64,000 nucleotides of DNA from Chimonanthus salicifolius (Eukaryota; Streptophyta; Magnoliopsida; Laurales; Calycanthaceae): contig CM023535.1 in the NCBI GenBank assembly GCA_013350335.1, positions 27,848,631-27,912,630 on the forward strand, in the 5' to 3' direction. The position numbers and the translations under genes are program-made. The first letter of the stretch is position 1. Every line of letters begins with the position of its first letter. Shown piece after piece: positions 46,070 to 61,000 of this stretch. Under the pieces are notes generated by a model. That model had not been told where the DNA came from, made no database searches, and saw nothing but the letters and a program-made list of their open reading frames with translations.

Positions 46070-49000
46070 GTAATATATCTATTCTTCCTCATCTTTTGAA
46101 AAATAAATTGAATTCAATTGGATTGAATTGATTGAATGGATGAATTAATTTGATGCATTTGGGTTTGGAAAGTAGTGCTTTTATAGTCTTGATAGTTTTA
46201 GTGTCTTTTTTTTTAAATTTTTTTTTGATGATGATCATTTTCCTTTTCAGGCCTGAGTCATTGGGTATCGTCATTGGAATTGTTTACCTGGTTGTTGCAA
46301 TATTGTTTCTGTATTTTAACTTCACGCCAGACTCCAACGTATGGATACTTTCATCCTATCTCCTAGCTTGTAGGAACTATGTCATTTATTGTTTAAGTTT
46401 TTGTAATGTGTATTGGTCCTTGGAAACCACCATGGGTAGGTCATGAACCACGTTAAAACAATCATTTCTGGATATTGTAAAATTTATCATTGTCTAAGCC
46501 TCATTCCATCTAAGATTGGTTTTGTGAATTCTGCTTCTGCAGGCATCCCCTTTTGGGTCCTAGTTTTTTGTTACTTCGCAGCCTAGCTTGTCTCTTCTAA
46601 CTACTTCATTCCATGTCTTAATTGTCCTCTTTGTTCTTGTGACTTGAACTATCAAGTACTTAGTACTCTATAGTGAGGCTATCTCTAGTCTTCTAGCACA
46701 TGCCAAAACCATCTTAGATTTATTCCTTCATTTTTCTTGTATGGGAGTCTCCTAGGGATAACCCCTTATGTATGGATTCCTTGTTCTATAGTTCTCTGTA
46801 ACTCTATACATCCATTTTAGCATATATGTATCAATGGTGTGTACTTGTCTTTTTATTGTTTTTTTTTGTTGATGTTTACATCTGTTTAACAACCTTGGTC
46901 TAGCAGGCTCTGTGTAAAAAAGTCCCATAGGTAGAAAAGCGGTAGCTTAGTACTACTGGTTTCTCTTCGTGTAGTCCATCTTGCACTGTATACTGCCTTA
47001 TTGTCTCTTTTGTTTCCAAGCATTTAGCTCAATATAACAATGCTAGTGTAGTTGCCCTTTTGTAAAAATTTCCCTTTAGATATGTACTCAATGGTCGCAT
47101 AAAACCTGCCTTTTCTCTGCTTCTCTCATCTTGCATTTATCATATTGACATGAGACCATCCATCTTGTTATGTAGTTGAATCTAGATACAGTAACTTATC
47201 ATTTTGTGGCTTGGGATAACCCAGAGTAACCTAACACTGAAAGTAGTCAATGATTTTGTATCATGTTCGGTCCAATAAATTTAATTTTTTTTTTTTGGGT
47301 GAAATTCTTGTTCATGTTGTACATATTGTATGGACCTTGTTGTATTCTTGCCGTGTCTAGGCATCATGATTAGTGGCTCAACATGGTTCAATTTTGGTCT
47401 AGATCTTCCTTCTACTCTCAATTAGAGCCACTAAACTTGCAAATTCTAGCTTAAGAGTTAGCAAATCATATAATGAGGAAGGTCATTCTTTATGTTGTCA
47501 TCAAATTGTCTATAACCATGCAAACAGATAGTGTCTCAATGTGGGGCCTTGGTGCAATCCCACGCCAATTGTGAACTTGGTGATCTCTATAGAAACATTC
47601 CTTAAATTGGTTATTCCTTGTGAGAGCATCGTATGAAATCTCAATTATATCCTTTAGGACATATTTCTTCAATGATGACCAGACCAGATTCTGCAATGGA
47701 CTATCTCAGGCATTCTCCAAAACCGTGAGTGAGTTTTTCCTCGTCTAAACTTTCCTAAGGGTTTTCCCCATTAGGGAATTTCTTTTGTTGTGGATCTACA
47801 TGGAATAAACTTTCTCAAAGATGCTGGATTATTGTCTCATACATTGCTTTGTTACTCTGTAAAACCTTCATCTTATGATTTACACGTTTGATTAACTCAA
47901 GGCTATATAATGGCCAATGATTTTGGGATTGTTTCTAGGGTAAAAATGGAGTGACATAGACTATCCATGTTGGGCCCATCCCATGAATGTGTCAATGCTA
48001 AGATATGTGCCCTACCTTTTTGATCATGAATTCTGAGTGTTGTCCAATAAACAACTACACCCTGGTGATGTTTGAGGATATGACTATTTGTCATTGTGTT
48101 ACTTCAACCCTAATTTGTGAATTGGAATATTTCACCAATAATTGTTTACTCTTTTTCTCTTTTTAATGGTAATAGAATTATATCAATAAAAGAAAATAAG
48201 TAGAAAAAAAAATGAATATGTGTACAATTAATCCCCACCACCAAAGATAAGGACCCAATCACCCACTTGACCCGATGATGCGGTGCATCCTTGCCTTTTT
48301 CTTTACTTGCTATTTTTGTTTTAGTTAGTTTTATTTTAAGCAAGGGTGGTGTTGTAATTTTTCTTTATTTTATTTTAAGTAAGTGATTCTTTATATAAGG
48401 CTTTGTAGCCCTTTGGGCAAAGACAGTTTTTTTCAATGAAATAAAATCAAGATTGAGAATTTCTCTGCAAATCCTCTGCCGTGGTTACCTTTGAGCGAAT
48501 CCGAGAGTTTGGCGTGAAGCTGTCTCCCTTCCAGGTACTTGATCCTCTTCCTCTTCTCTTCCTCTGCTCTTCTCTTCTCTCTTCTCTTTTCTGCAAAAGA
48601 CATAGCCGATCCTTCCTTCTTATTGTTACTGACCTCCAAAACTCAGATCCAGCCTTAAACCCCCACCTGTTCACCTCTCCTTGTGCCGCCACCTTCTCTC
48701 TCACTCCTACTGATTTCTGCCACCCTAACCTGAACCAAAACCCATTGCTGTCCCTTCCCAGGCCTGCCATCTTGCTGCAACTTCATTCTACAGTCCCAGA
48801 TCTGTTCGTTAGACCTGCCAAATTGCTATTAGAACATCCCAGAATTCCAGATCTGTCAATGCACTTCAGATCTGTATCGTAAGCTGACTTCAGCCCCTCT
48901 AGAAGCCAGATCTGCTGTTTATACACTTGTCATGTTTTCCCATAGCCTTTCTTAACCTCCTTTACACCTGTCTTGTTCTTCCAGTCCCTATCTTAGCCTT

Positions 49001-52000
49001 TTCAACCTGTTTTCCCCTCTCTCTTACTGCTGTCCCACAAAACTGGGCCTTTTCTTAACCTCATTAACCTCTCACACTGCTGTTAAAATCAGATTTAATC
49101 TTTATTTGATGTTGGTTTTATGTGTTTGTATGATTTGATAATCCTTTTGGTTTTGAGAGCCTTCTACTTTGAGCTATGACATGGTTTGGATTGTGATTTT
49201 ATTACTTGCATTGAATCCTCTGAATTTTATTGATTATTTGTGGTAGATTTTATTATTCTAATTGTTATTATTAATTTTAATTTTGATTTCAGCCTCATTT
49301 AGTTTCTTATTATTGCATAAATCGCATTTAGGCATTTAGGGTCACCTTTTGTCTTGTCCTGCGTCAAATTTGGTATCAGTAGCAAGGTTGGGTTGTTTCC
49401 TTAAACACCCACGGTCTTAGGTTGCATCTTATTTATTTTTTATTTTTTTAAAAAAAATTCTTTATTTATTTATTTTTTAAAAAATAAATAAATTAAAAAA
49501 AAAAAGATTTCATTTATTGCATATAGACTTCAGGTCATAGCATATAGTCAGAATTCATCCCTATATTTGTGAGTCTAGAGGAACACTAGTGCGTGTATCC
49601 GTGCATGACCGCTAGGAGTGGAGTTACCTATCAGAAAGAGTCCGAACCATCCAGCGAAATGTCAGGAGATCAACCCCCAGTTTGGTTTACTCAGGCCTTT
49701 GTCTAATTAGATGCCCGGCTCACTGACCTTAAGAGAGGTCAAGATACCTTAGGTACTGACATGACCGACTTGAGAAACCGGATTGAAGTCCTTGAAACCC
49801 CTAGGAATGATGAGAATGGGTCAGTTCATGAGGATAATGAGAATTTTAAGAATCGAGACTATAGAAGCCGCAGATTTGGTCATGGTAGATTCCAACAGCC
49901 ACACAGGCATCAGGAATCCATCAACCATGAGAAACGTGCCTTGAAGAACGTGCGATTAGAAGCCCCTGAATTTAAGGGACGAGCAGACCCTAAGGTTTTC
50001 TCGGATTGGTTGTCAGACATGGATCTCTACTTTGAGTGGCATGATATGTCGGAACCTCGTAGGGTCCGTTTTGCCAAAATGAAGTTGGTGGGACAAGCTC
50101 GGCTTTTCTAGACCACAGTGGAACATAAACTCCGGAGGCAAGGAGTTGAACCCGTCAATCTGCATTGGGATGAGATGAAAGAATATTTGAAAGAAAAGTA
50201 TATCCCTCTCAGATACAAGCAAAAACTCATTGACCAATGGAACTCTCTACGTCAGGGCAACCAGACCATTGATGAGTACATTGAGAAGTTTGATGAGTTT
50301 CTTATGAGATGCGAGTTGGATGAGGACCCCAGCCAAACCCTTTCTAGGTTTAGAGTAGGTCTTCGTCCTGAGTTCCAGCGTGAGCTTATCTTACATGGGG
50401 TGGAAACTTTGAAGGAAACTTACCAAATAGTCCAAGGTTTAGAAGGTTACTTTAAGCCAAATCCTCCAAAGCATTTTGACTCTCGGGGTGCCAATTCTAG
50501 ACCTAATCCGCAAGGATCTCGACAGAATACGGTGAGTCAACCCAAACAAGCCACCAGTACTCCATCCAAGAACAAGGATGCAAGTTTTAAGGGAGCTTCT
50601 GGTGCGAGCTCTTCTAGGAATGGTCCTCAGTGTTACTACTGTCAGGGATTCGGGCATTTTGCTCGTGAATGTCCTACTAAGACCAGGAACCAGGAAAGAG
50701 CCCTTTTGTTGGGAGAACCACCCATTGAAGAGATTGCCCATGAAGATGGCATAGAAGCTCAATTTCAGGGTGAATATCCTTCGAGTGATGAGGAACTTGA
50801 TGAGGAGATCGATGCAGATTTTCTTGCAGTAGTTAGATGTGCCTTTGCTCGATCTCAACCCTCAGAAGATTGGAAGCGCACAGCTATTTTCCACACTTAC
50901 ATTAAGTGCGGTGGGAAATCTTGCAAATTGATTGTGGATAGTGGAAGTTGTACAAATGTCGTATCCACCAGCGCGGTTGCTCGATTGGGTTTGAAGACTG
51001 AACCTCATCCTAATCCACATTGAGTTGCGTGGGTCAATGATACGTCAATCCCGATCACTCATCGGTGCCCCGTGCCCATTCAGATTCTTATCTATCAGGA
51101 CACTGTGTGGTGTGATGTAATCCCTATGGGCGTAGGACACATTATTTTGGGTCGTCCTTGGTTGTTTGATCATGATGTGACACTGTTCGGTAAAGCGAAC
51201 ATGTGTAGCTTTGAGCATAATGGTAAGAAGATCAAAATCCTCCCTATGCAACCTAGGCTCCCTCACTCAAAACAGGATGACACAAAGAGGGACAAACCGA
51301 AAACCCCATCAAAGACCCAGTCCAAGTCTCTACATATCATTGCTGCTAAAGAATTTGAAAGAGAGACTAGTGAAACTTCGGTTGTGTATACCCTAGTGTC
51401 GAGAGAGACCTCTCCTGAGGTTGGTACTGAGTTGCCAGAGGTTGTAGTTCCGGTCTTTAAGGAATTTCAAGATGTATTCCCATCTGATTTGCCAAATGAA
51501 CTACCTCCCATGAGGGACATACAACATGCCATAGATCTTGTCCCTGGGGCGATTTTGCCAAATCTGCCTCATTATAGGATGAACCCTAAGGAGCATGAAG
51601 AGTTGAAGCGTCAAATGGATGAGCTTCTACAAAAGGGATTCATCAAGGAGAGTTTAAGCCCGTGCGCTGTGCCAGCCCTCCTGACACCCAAGAAAGACGG
51701 CACCTGGCGCATGTGTATAGATAGCAGGGCTATTAATAAGATCACTGTCAAGTATAGGTTTCCAATCCCACGTCTCGATGACATGCTTGAAATGATGGCC
51801 CGTGCTACTATCTTTTCAAAAATTGACCTCAAGAGTGGATATCATCAAATCTGCATTAGACCAGGAGATGAATGGAAGACAACCTTCAAGACGAAAGATG
51901 GTCTGTATGAGTGGATGGTTATGCCTTTTGGTTTGACCAACGCTCCCAGTACATTTATGCGGGTAATGACTCAAGTGTTGAGACCTTTTATGGGTAAGTT

Positions 52001-55000
52001 CTTGGTGGTATATTTTGATGACATCCTTATCTATAATACCTCTCAGGAACAACACTTACAGCATCTGAGGTTAGTCTGTGAGGCTCTTCGGACTGAAAAA
52101 TTATACGCAAACCTGAAGAAGTGCACATTCATGTCGAATAGGGTTATTTTCTTAGGGTTTGTAGTTTCATCTGAAGGTATGTCAGCGGACCCCGAAAAGA
52201 TCAAGGCCATAGTAAGTTGGCCCGAACCGCGGAATATACATGAGGTACAAAGCTTTCACGGCTTAGCTACCTTCTATAGGCGGTTTATCCGAGGGTTTAG
52301 TTCCATCACGGCTCCCATTACGGATTGCCTTAAAAAGGGGGAGTTCCAATGGACTAAAGCAGCCTCGAAAGCTTTCCATGAGGTCAAGACCCGTTTGGTC
52401 GAAGCTCCTGTCATGCGACTATCAGACTTTTCCAAAGTCTTTGAAGTTGCGTGTGATGCATCTGGTGTTGGTATAGGTGGAGTCCTAAGTCAGGAAGGAC
52501 ATCCTGTCGCTTACTTTAGTGAGAAGTTGAATGAAGCCAAACAACGATATTCCACTTATGACAAAGAGTTCTATGCGGTTAGGCAAGCACTCCGTCATTG
52601 GAGACACTACCTTTTGCCACACGAATTCGTTTTGTACTCGGACCATGAGGCCTTGAGATATCTCAATTCACAGAAAAAGTTAAACTCAAGACATGCCAAT
52701 TGGGTTCAATGTCTTCAGGAATACACTTTTGTGTTGAAACACAAGGCCGGGGTTGAGAACAAGCCAGCTGATGCATTGAGTCGTAGGGTTGCACTAATAC
52801 ACTCCATGAGTGTAGAGGTGACCGGGTTTGAGCAATTGAAGGATCAATATCCCACATGCCCGGATTTTGGGGAGTTGTATGCTTCACTCTTGAGTGACCA
52901 AGAAAGGAGTAATAAAGAGTTTCTCATGGTGGATAATTTATTGTTTAAAGGAAGTAAACTCTGCATTTCCCGAACTTCCCTCCGTGATTTTCTTGTTTGG
53001 GAGTTACATGCCGGAGGCATGGCCGGACATTTTGGGAGAGACAAGACGATTGCCCTAGTTGAAGACAGGTTTTATTGGCCTAGTCTCAAGAGAGATGTGG
53101 CTAAAATCATTGGGTAATGTCGAACTTGCCAACTGGCAAAGCAAAGGAAGCAAAACACAGGATTGTATACGCCTTTGCCAGTTTCCCATGCTCCTTGTCA
53201 GGATATCAGTATGGACTTCGTACTTAGACTTCCAAAGACTATTAAGAAGTATGACTCCATTCTGGTGGTTGTGGACCGTTTTTCTAAAATGGCCCATTTC
53301 CTTCCGTGCTTTAAAACCTCCGATGCTTCTAATATTGGCAAGATATTTTTCGGAGAAATAGTGAGACTACATGGGTTACCAAAGACGATTGTGTCAGATA
53401 GGGATGTTAAGTTCATGAGTTATTTTTAGAAGACCCTATGGCACATGATGGGTATTGGGTTACAGTTTTCGTTTGCATATCATCCTCAGACTGATGGACA
53501 GACTGAGGTAGTTAATCGTAGCCTAGGAAATCTGTTGCGTTGTTTGGTTGGTGAGAATACGCGAACATGGGATGTTGTTCTACCGATTGCAGAGTTCGCA
53601 TATAATAGTTCGATCTATAGGTATGAGCCCCTTTGAAGTCATGCATGGTTATAAGCCTAGGAAGCCTATAGATCTCATTCCCATGTCAATGTCAAATAGG
53701 CCATCTGAGTCTGCATCATCATTTGCATATCGCATACATGAATTGCATGCTGAAATTAAAAGAAAAATTAATATGAGCAATGAAGTGTATAAATCTGCTG
53801 CAGATACTCATCGTAGATTCAAAGAATTTAATGTGGGTGATTATGTGATGATCCGCATAAGACCTGAGCGGTTCCCACAAGGAACTGTGAAAAAGTTACA
53901 TGCTTGTAGTGCAGGGCCTTTCAAAATTTTGAGGCGAGTTGGATCCAATGCATACATTGTAGACCTACCATCTGATATGTGTATTAGTTCTACTTTCAAT
54001 GTGGAAGATTTAGTCCATTTCTAAGGCCCAACAGCTACACCTGTAAGCCCATCATCACATCAATCCCTTAACCATTCTACTGGCCTACCTGACCCACTTC
54101 ATGACCCATGGCATGAACCTTCCCAGTCTTCACAGCCTTTACCTACTTTACTTTCCTTGCCACCTAAGAGAGATGAAATAGAATCTATTCTGGATGAGGA
54201 AGTTGTTTCTACACGTGCCGGAGGCTATCAAAAGTATCTTGTGAAGTGGAAACACAGACCAATTACAGACGCCACATGGTTGACAGAAAGTGAGCTACAG
54301 CGACTTGATCCAGACCTTCTAGAGAGATATCGGAGTTTTGTTTCGTCAGAGGTGCCTACTTCTTCTACAGCAAAAGATGACAGCAATGACAAAACAGGTT
54401 TCCGAGTCTATCAGCGACGACGGAAGAGAGCCGCTCCAACTCCATCATTATGGCTCGATGAAGATTTACTTGGTTGACATTGAAGACCTCACGTGTGCGT
54501 GTTTTGCACTATGAAGACCCTACACTGGGAAGACGCGTGCGTTAGAAGATTTGTGTCTTCTCATCTGTTTGAACTCGAGGTCGAGTTTTCTCAGATGGGG
54601 GAATTGATGCGGTGCATCCTTGCCTTTTTCTTTACTTGCTATTTTTGTTTTAGTTAGTTTTATTTTAAGCAAGGGTGGTGTTGTAATTTTGCTTTATTTT
54701 ATTTTAAGTAAGTGATTCTTTATATAAGGCTTTGTAGCCTTTTGGGCAAAGACAATTTTTTTCAATGAAATAAAATCAAGATTGAGAATTTCTCTGCAAA
54801 TCCTCTGCCGTGGTTACCTTGGAGCGAATCCGAGAGTTTGGCGTGAAGCTGTCTCCCTTCCAGGTACTTGATCCTCTTCTTCTTCTCTTCCTCTGCTCTT
54901 CTCTTCTCTCCTCTTTTCTGCAAAAGACATAGCCGATCCTTCCTTCTTATTGTTACTGACCTCCAAAACTCAGATCCAGCCTTAAACCCCCACTTGTTCA

Positions 55001-58000
55001 CCTCTCCTTGTGCCGCCACCTACTCCCTCACTCCAACTGATTTCTGCCACCCTAACTTGAACCAAAACCCATTGCTGTCCCTTCCCAGGCCTGCCATCTT
55101 GCTGCAACTTCATTCTACAGTCCCAGATCTGTTCGTTAGACCTGCCAAATTGCTATTAGAACATCCCAGAATTCCAGATCTGTCAATGCACTTCAGATCT
55201 GTATCGTAAGCTGACTTCAGCCCCTCTAGAAGCCAGATCTGCTGTTTATACACTTGTCATGTTTCCCAATAGCCTTTCTTAACCTCCTTTACACCTGTCT
55301 TGTTCTTCCAGTCCCTATCTTAGCCTTTTCAACCTGTTTTCCCCTCTCTCTTACTGCTGTCCCACAAAACTGGGCCTTTTCTTAACCTCATTAACCTCTC
55401 ACACTGCTGTTAAAATCAGATTTAATCTTTATTCGATATTGGTTTTATGTGTTTGTATGATTTGATAATCCTTTTGGTTTTGAGAGCCTTCTACTTTGAG
55501 CTATGACATCGTTTGGATTGTGATTTTATTACTTGCATTGAATCCTCTGAATTTTATTGATTATTTGTGGTAGATTTTATTATTCTAATTGTTATTAGTA
55601 ATTTTAATTTTGATTTCAGCCTCATTTAGTTTCTTATTATTGCATAAATCGCATTTAGGCATTTAGGGTCACCTTTTGTCTTGTCCTGCGTCACCCAACG
55701 TAGATGACTCTACCCTCACACCCTAACAATGCATGCCCAAATCCTAATGACAATTCTCCTTTACTGACTTCTACCACCTTTCTTCCTATGCAAGTGTGAG
55801 GTCCAACAATTTATAGTTCTCACTTTTTGATGCGGAGCAGCAGATCCACAGACGACTATTGAGCTTCTTTTTATTATTTCTTTCTATTTTCGATTTAGTT
55901 GTAATTAGAAATTAGGATTTCCTATTTTAAGTGAGTTTATTTTTGTTTTAGGCCACTTTTAGGAGTTTCTTTATTTAAGGGTGATATCTCTTATAAAAGT
56001 CCTCTCTTTTAAGTATTATTACAGATCATTGATGAATAAAGATTGAGATTTTCGCAAGATACCAGTGCAAATGTGCGATTTTTAGATTGTGGGAGTGATT
56101 CCTTGAGCGAGAGGCTTGGCGTGAGGCCATACCTTCTCTTTAGGTGCCTTTCTTCCCATCTTCTCTTCTCTTCTCTCTCCTCTCTTCTTTTGTCTTCGTT
56201 CAGTCCTAGATTCCTTTCCTATAGTTTTCGCCCCTTCATTAAGCCCTCTAGCCTTTGCCGCAGCCCTTAATACCCATCGCCAGCCTTCCCGTGACTTTCT
56301 AATCCCCTTCCCTTGCTTCCATAGCTTCCGGAAACCCTTCCCTGTATCGCCTGCGTCTTGTGGCCCTTACCTTATTTCGCATATCACACGGTGGTTGCCC
56401 TAAGTCTCTATTCCTTATTGCCATTCGTATCCCCCTTTTCCCTTTTTAAGACAAATTTCGCATGTGCCTAACTTAAGTTATTAACCCTTGCCCATTTGAT
56501 TCATTTAATACTTTGAGCCCATCCTTTCCATTCACACATTAAATTCTCCATATTTGCATGGTTATTTATGGCTAGTTTATATTAATTAATTGCATATATT
56601 AATTTAGATTTTAATTTCAGCCTATTTTAGAATTAGGGTGCATTATTTTCATCCCTTTTAACTTTTAGGGAACCAATTTAGGCATTTAGGGCTACCCTAT
56701 TAGTTGTCCTGCAGCACTTTTCCCTCTTGAATAATCATTTTCATATCATTTAAGGATTACTTCATGATTTAGTCTTAGGTTCAAATTGAGAGAACCTTAA
56801 AAACTACAACTTGAAAATTTAGGATCTAGACTTCTACAAGTCCAACTCCAAGGGAAAAGAAAACTGGCTCAGTAAACCTTGAGATAATTCTATAGCTCAT
56901 CCGCAATTGATAAAGGGTAGGGAGCCTTCTATAAGATCTATCTAGAAATTACACTACAAAAATTGGGCTCAATTGAATTGAGGAAATCCAATTCTACAAT
57001 GAACTCAAGTATGTACTTTCTCTCAACAAAGAAAAATACAATGTTTCCAAGCAACACCTCGAATGTATGATTTAGTCGAAGGAAATCGATACAATCAACA
57101 ACAAGAATATTTGAAACACAAAGTAATTAGAATTCTCAAAATTTGAGATTCTATGGGTATTCTGTTACTCTTATTTATAGTGTTCTACATGTGTCATGTC
57201 ATCAATCCATGTTCACCCTTATGCACCAATTACAACACATTAAAGTAAACAGAAATAGAAAATGACTAAATTGCCTCCTTCCTCTCCAAGCAAGCCCTAA
57301 GATAGAACTAAGCCTCTGCCTCCTTTGACTGGTCAACATTCTCTTCACCTACATTGATGAAGTCAAGATTCCTAGAAGCAAATTCGTCACATTAGAATAT
57401 CATATCACTATCACAAAACATGTCATAACTTAGGTCTTCAAAAAAATAAAACTTCTTATAACTTCCACACATGTTAGAATTACACGAACTTGGACTTGTT
57501 GGATGGGTTATCGAATAGCCATCAAAAGAATCCAATTTTATTTCAATTGGACATCATCATATCGGACTTCAATTATGACCAATATTGAAAATTATTAAAA
57601 TCAACTCAAAATTAATCAAAATCTAAATAATCTAAAAATTGATCAAACTGGTGCCCCATCATGCATCTATCTCTATTCTTTCTCCATGTGGCATGTGCTA
57701 CATGCTCTTACCACCTTTTATTCATGTAAATCTTGAACTATTTTAGGAATAAGGCGTGCAAGTTTCGCCACTCTAAGCACACCCTAAATTCTAGGTCCAC
57801 TTGACTTTTTCTTACACTCATTTCATGAAAATTTCATGTGGACCCATTGCCGAATGGTCTAGGCCAATTTAATAGCACATATTACGATTGGATGCCTCTC
57901 GAATTGGAGAATTCTTGGATGAATCCAATTGGTCATTAAAATGTTGTCATGTTTAGAACATGAACATCAATTTCTTGAAAGTGCATTGTGTCATTTCAGC

Positions 58001-61000
58001 ATAATCCCTGCTCTAAAGTTTAACCTATCATTTTACCTACAACATTTTTTCGCTTTTGTTCCTTGAAACTTCCCTCCTCTCCTTAATGCTTGTAAGCCTA
58101 CTTCCCCATCCCAATTCCCAACTTCTTTGTCCTCTATTTGGGCTACCACCTTTTTTCTCTCATCTATCAATTGATTTCCCCATCTCCCCTAAAAAGATCT
58201 TATTCAAGCCATGGTCTTTGAAACCTAATGGTCTTGACTTGTCTCTAACTCAGGTAAAATACCTAGCGTGTGGGCTTGGGTATTTTGGATATATCTACTA
58301 AGTTTTGGGCTTGTTAATTTATTGGATCCTTAATGACCAACAAAAGTTTTCCAAGTCATTCCCAACAGTCTTATCTAACCATAAAGGAATCAAAATCTTA
58401 TGATTTCATTTTCATTATCTGTGCAGTAGTTGATATCATCATTATCTGTGCAGTAGTTGATATCTCCATTTTCACAAGATACCATGATATCTCATGAGAA
58501 ATGACGAACATATCTCTTGCTATATCGTTGATTCCACTTCCCAGGTCCCACTATAAGACACATTTTCCATTTAGTTGAATTGTCTACCTCATTTAACCTA
58601 GGGAAACCATCTTAACCCTGAAGTGTTGCTTTTACCTCCTCCCTATGGATGTTTACCACTTGTCCTTTTTTGTTGCCCCACACCTTCACCTCATATTTGA
58701 GTTTTTGAAATTCAGTTTCCTTCATTTTTTAATCCAAATGGCTATGATTTGATCTTAATCCCCCATCCCCCCTTGGCTAAACCCAAGGAGGTGCAAGTGT
58801 CTCCCAAACTAGGGAGTCCTTTCTCAACCTCCTTTGAAGAAGATATGGCACTTGCTGCCATTGATGCACCGACAAATTTTCTCCTCCCACAACGCCCACA
58901 CAGTACTGGGGTATTACAAGAATGTCCTTTCAAGTGCAACATTTCCTTCACTATTCTTGAATATATCTTATTAGTTGGGTCTACCATAACTGCCCTTCTT
59001 GCCCTCTCACCAATTAGCTAAGGACCCTCTTTGACCACACCAAAAGAGGAATCCCAAGGCATTGAACCCATACCAGTCTCCTTGGGTAGCCTCCAAGATT
59101 GCCTCCATCGCTCCAAGGTCCCAAACACTTCCATCTTTCGTTTGCAATGACATATTTACTAGCAATCTTCTCCGTTGGAAACATAGTCGTTAGAGTATCT
59201 CCCCACAAACAGTATACAATCACATCTCCCATTCCTTGAGATAAAAGCAGACATCTCTTGGAAAGGAATTGCAAGTTTCTTGGTAAGCAGTTGTAAGTTT
59301 CTTGATGTGGCCAACCAAGGCTCTCCTTCAAGTATGCTTCTTCGATAACTATTTCCTCTGCTTTACTCATCTGCATCAACTGCTTTCCACTGATATTGGT
59401 TGCTGCCACAATAGAACCCTTAACTGCATCGACAAAGTTGTGATATTTTACCTCAAACCATCTTTCAGCCACCATCTTGCCACTAATCTGCCATTTTCCT
59501 TTCCCCACTATCCACCTCCTCTTTCAAGCTTGCAATTATCTCACTATTTCTCTCCACAATACGTTCATTCTGCCTTCCAGAATCTTGCCCTTCTCACCTG
59601 AATCTGCTTATGGACATGGATGTTCATGGCTGAAATCGCCTGCTGCGCTTGACATTCCTTCTCCATTCTTACAAATCTGAGCACCCTACCCCTAGCATCC
59701 TTTTTCCATGGTATGAAAACATTTGAGAGCAAGCTCAAGTTGCCTGAAGGATGGACCTAGCCACTGGATGGAAGCATTCTCTGGCAAGTTCTCCACGAAA
59801 AGTGTGATGGGGTTCTCTCTTGCCCTTTCTCATTTCTATGATTAGATTTTGTTTTTTCAAATCATGTATTAGGATCAACAGTTAATAAAAAAATGACATG
59901 TATATTGCCTAAAATTTGGTTTCCTGTCAAATAGAAATACAAAAAAAAAGTGTTAATTTTGTGATGCTCTTATATATAACATGAAATACTTTGTTCAAAA
60001 ATAAAATGGCAATGGCAATCATACTGTTCTGCAATTTTTTGCATGTTATTCTTGTTAGGACTCAATATGGAATTTGACGTAGCAGAAGCGGTGTGGGTTT
60101 TAAGGAACCCGGTCAAACTCGATCAACGCGAGTTGATTTGGTCAAAATGGATGGGTCCCACGGTCGAAGGTATAACTTTGGTCGAAGGAGTGGAGGAATG
60201 AATGGAAAGGGGTAGAGTGGTGATTGAAAGAAGAGATGAGGGTAAGAATGGGAGAAGGAAAAAGAATAGTTTGGTGGGTAAAAAGTAAAAAGGATAAAAG
60301 GGTATTTAGGAGATGAAAAGTGGTGCATTAATGGGAGTTGGGAAGAGTGAAAGGGACAAGACAAGACATGGACTGAATGGTCTCAAATCCCCTAAAAGAA
60401 CTATTCATTCGTTGGTGGGTGAGAGAAGAAGGTAAGGAAGATGGACATGGGAGATTAGAAGAAGGAGAGGTTGCAGCGATAATCTGGGCAGGTTTTATCT
60501 AGGGCGGAAGATGGAGAAAATAAAGATGAAGATGGAAGAAGGTATAAGGATATTGAGTACCTGGTGGGCCTCTGTAACTGGTACAAAGGGGATATTGGGA
60601 CAGCGGCGACGGGCACGGTTCTGAGATAATGCCCAGATCCCGGAGACGATGCAACAGATGGATACTCTCCTGGGATAAAGCCAAGACTCTGGCGAAGGTA
60701 ACAAGGCTGGAGCTCGGCCAGCAAGAAACACAGTCTGCAACTCAGACAGAGAAGAGAAGAAGATAGAGGAAGAGAAAGATAAAAAATACTGTAACTTTAT
60801 TTCATTCTTTTGATCGAGAGTGGGTATCCTCCCTTTCTTTTACATCTATGTTTATAATATGTAAATCCTATCAACTACTACAAGGACTCATCACCGATAC
60901 TGCAATTGAACACCGACTGTGATGTCCCACTTGGACTAAGACACAGACTCAATTGAAATTAGGACACCAACTACAATTAAAATTTAGAATAAGAAACCTA

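Larger units (their letters stand above)
48276..55693 (+). mobile_element. Ty3/gypsy chromodomain LTR retrotransposon, full length
   Basis: LTRs 48276-49366 (1091 bp) and 54605-55693 (1089 bp), both TGATGCGGTGCATCC..CCTGCGTCA. By eye they differ by about 16 substitutions and a 2-nt gap, near 1.5 percent. The flanks CCCGA (48271-48275) and CCCAA (55694-55698) are a probable target duplication with one change. The primer site is at 49371 and the purine tract at 54593-54604. Gag-pol lies in one frame with several stops and a frameshift, so it is non-autonomous now. It has the same orientation as ALG7. Confidence 0.95.

Noticed and set aside
45660..46073. Stand-alone small membrane protein (VMA21-like appearance)
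   Set aside because: Its sequence continues precisely into PESLGIVIG after removal of a GT-AG intron; it is exon 1 of ALG7.
48433..48882. Overlapping frames of 68-133 codons on both strands
   Set aside because: LTR leader sequence that recurs in the 3' LTR at 54762-55209.
58749..59680. Plus-strand frames of 67-99 codons
   Set aside because: Antisense to the better supported LINE ORF1 remnant.
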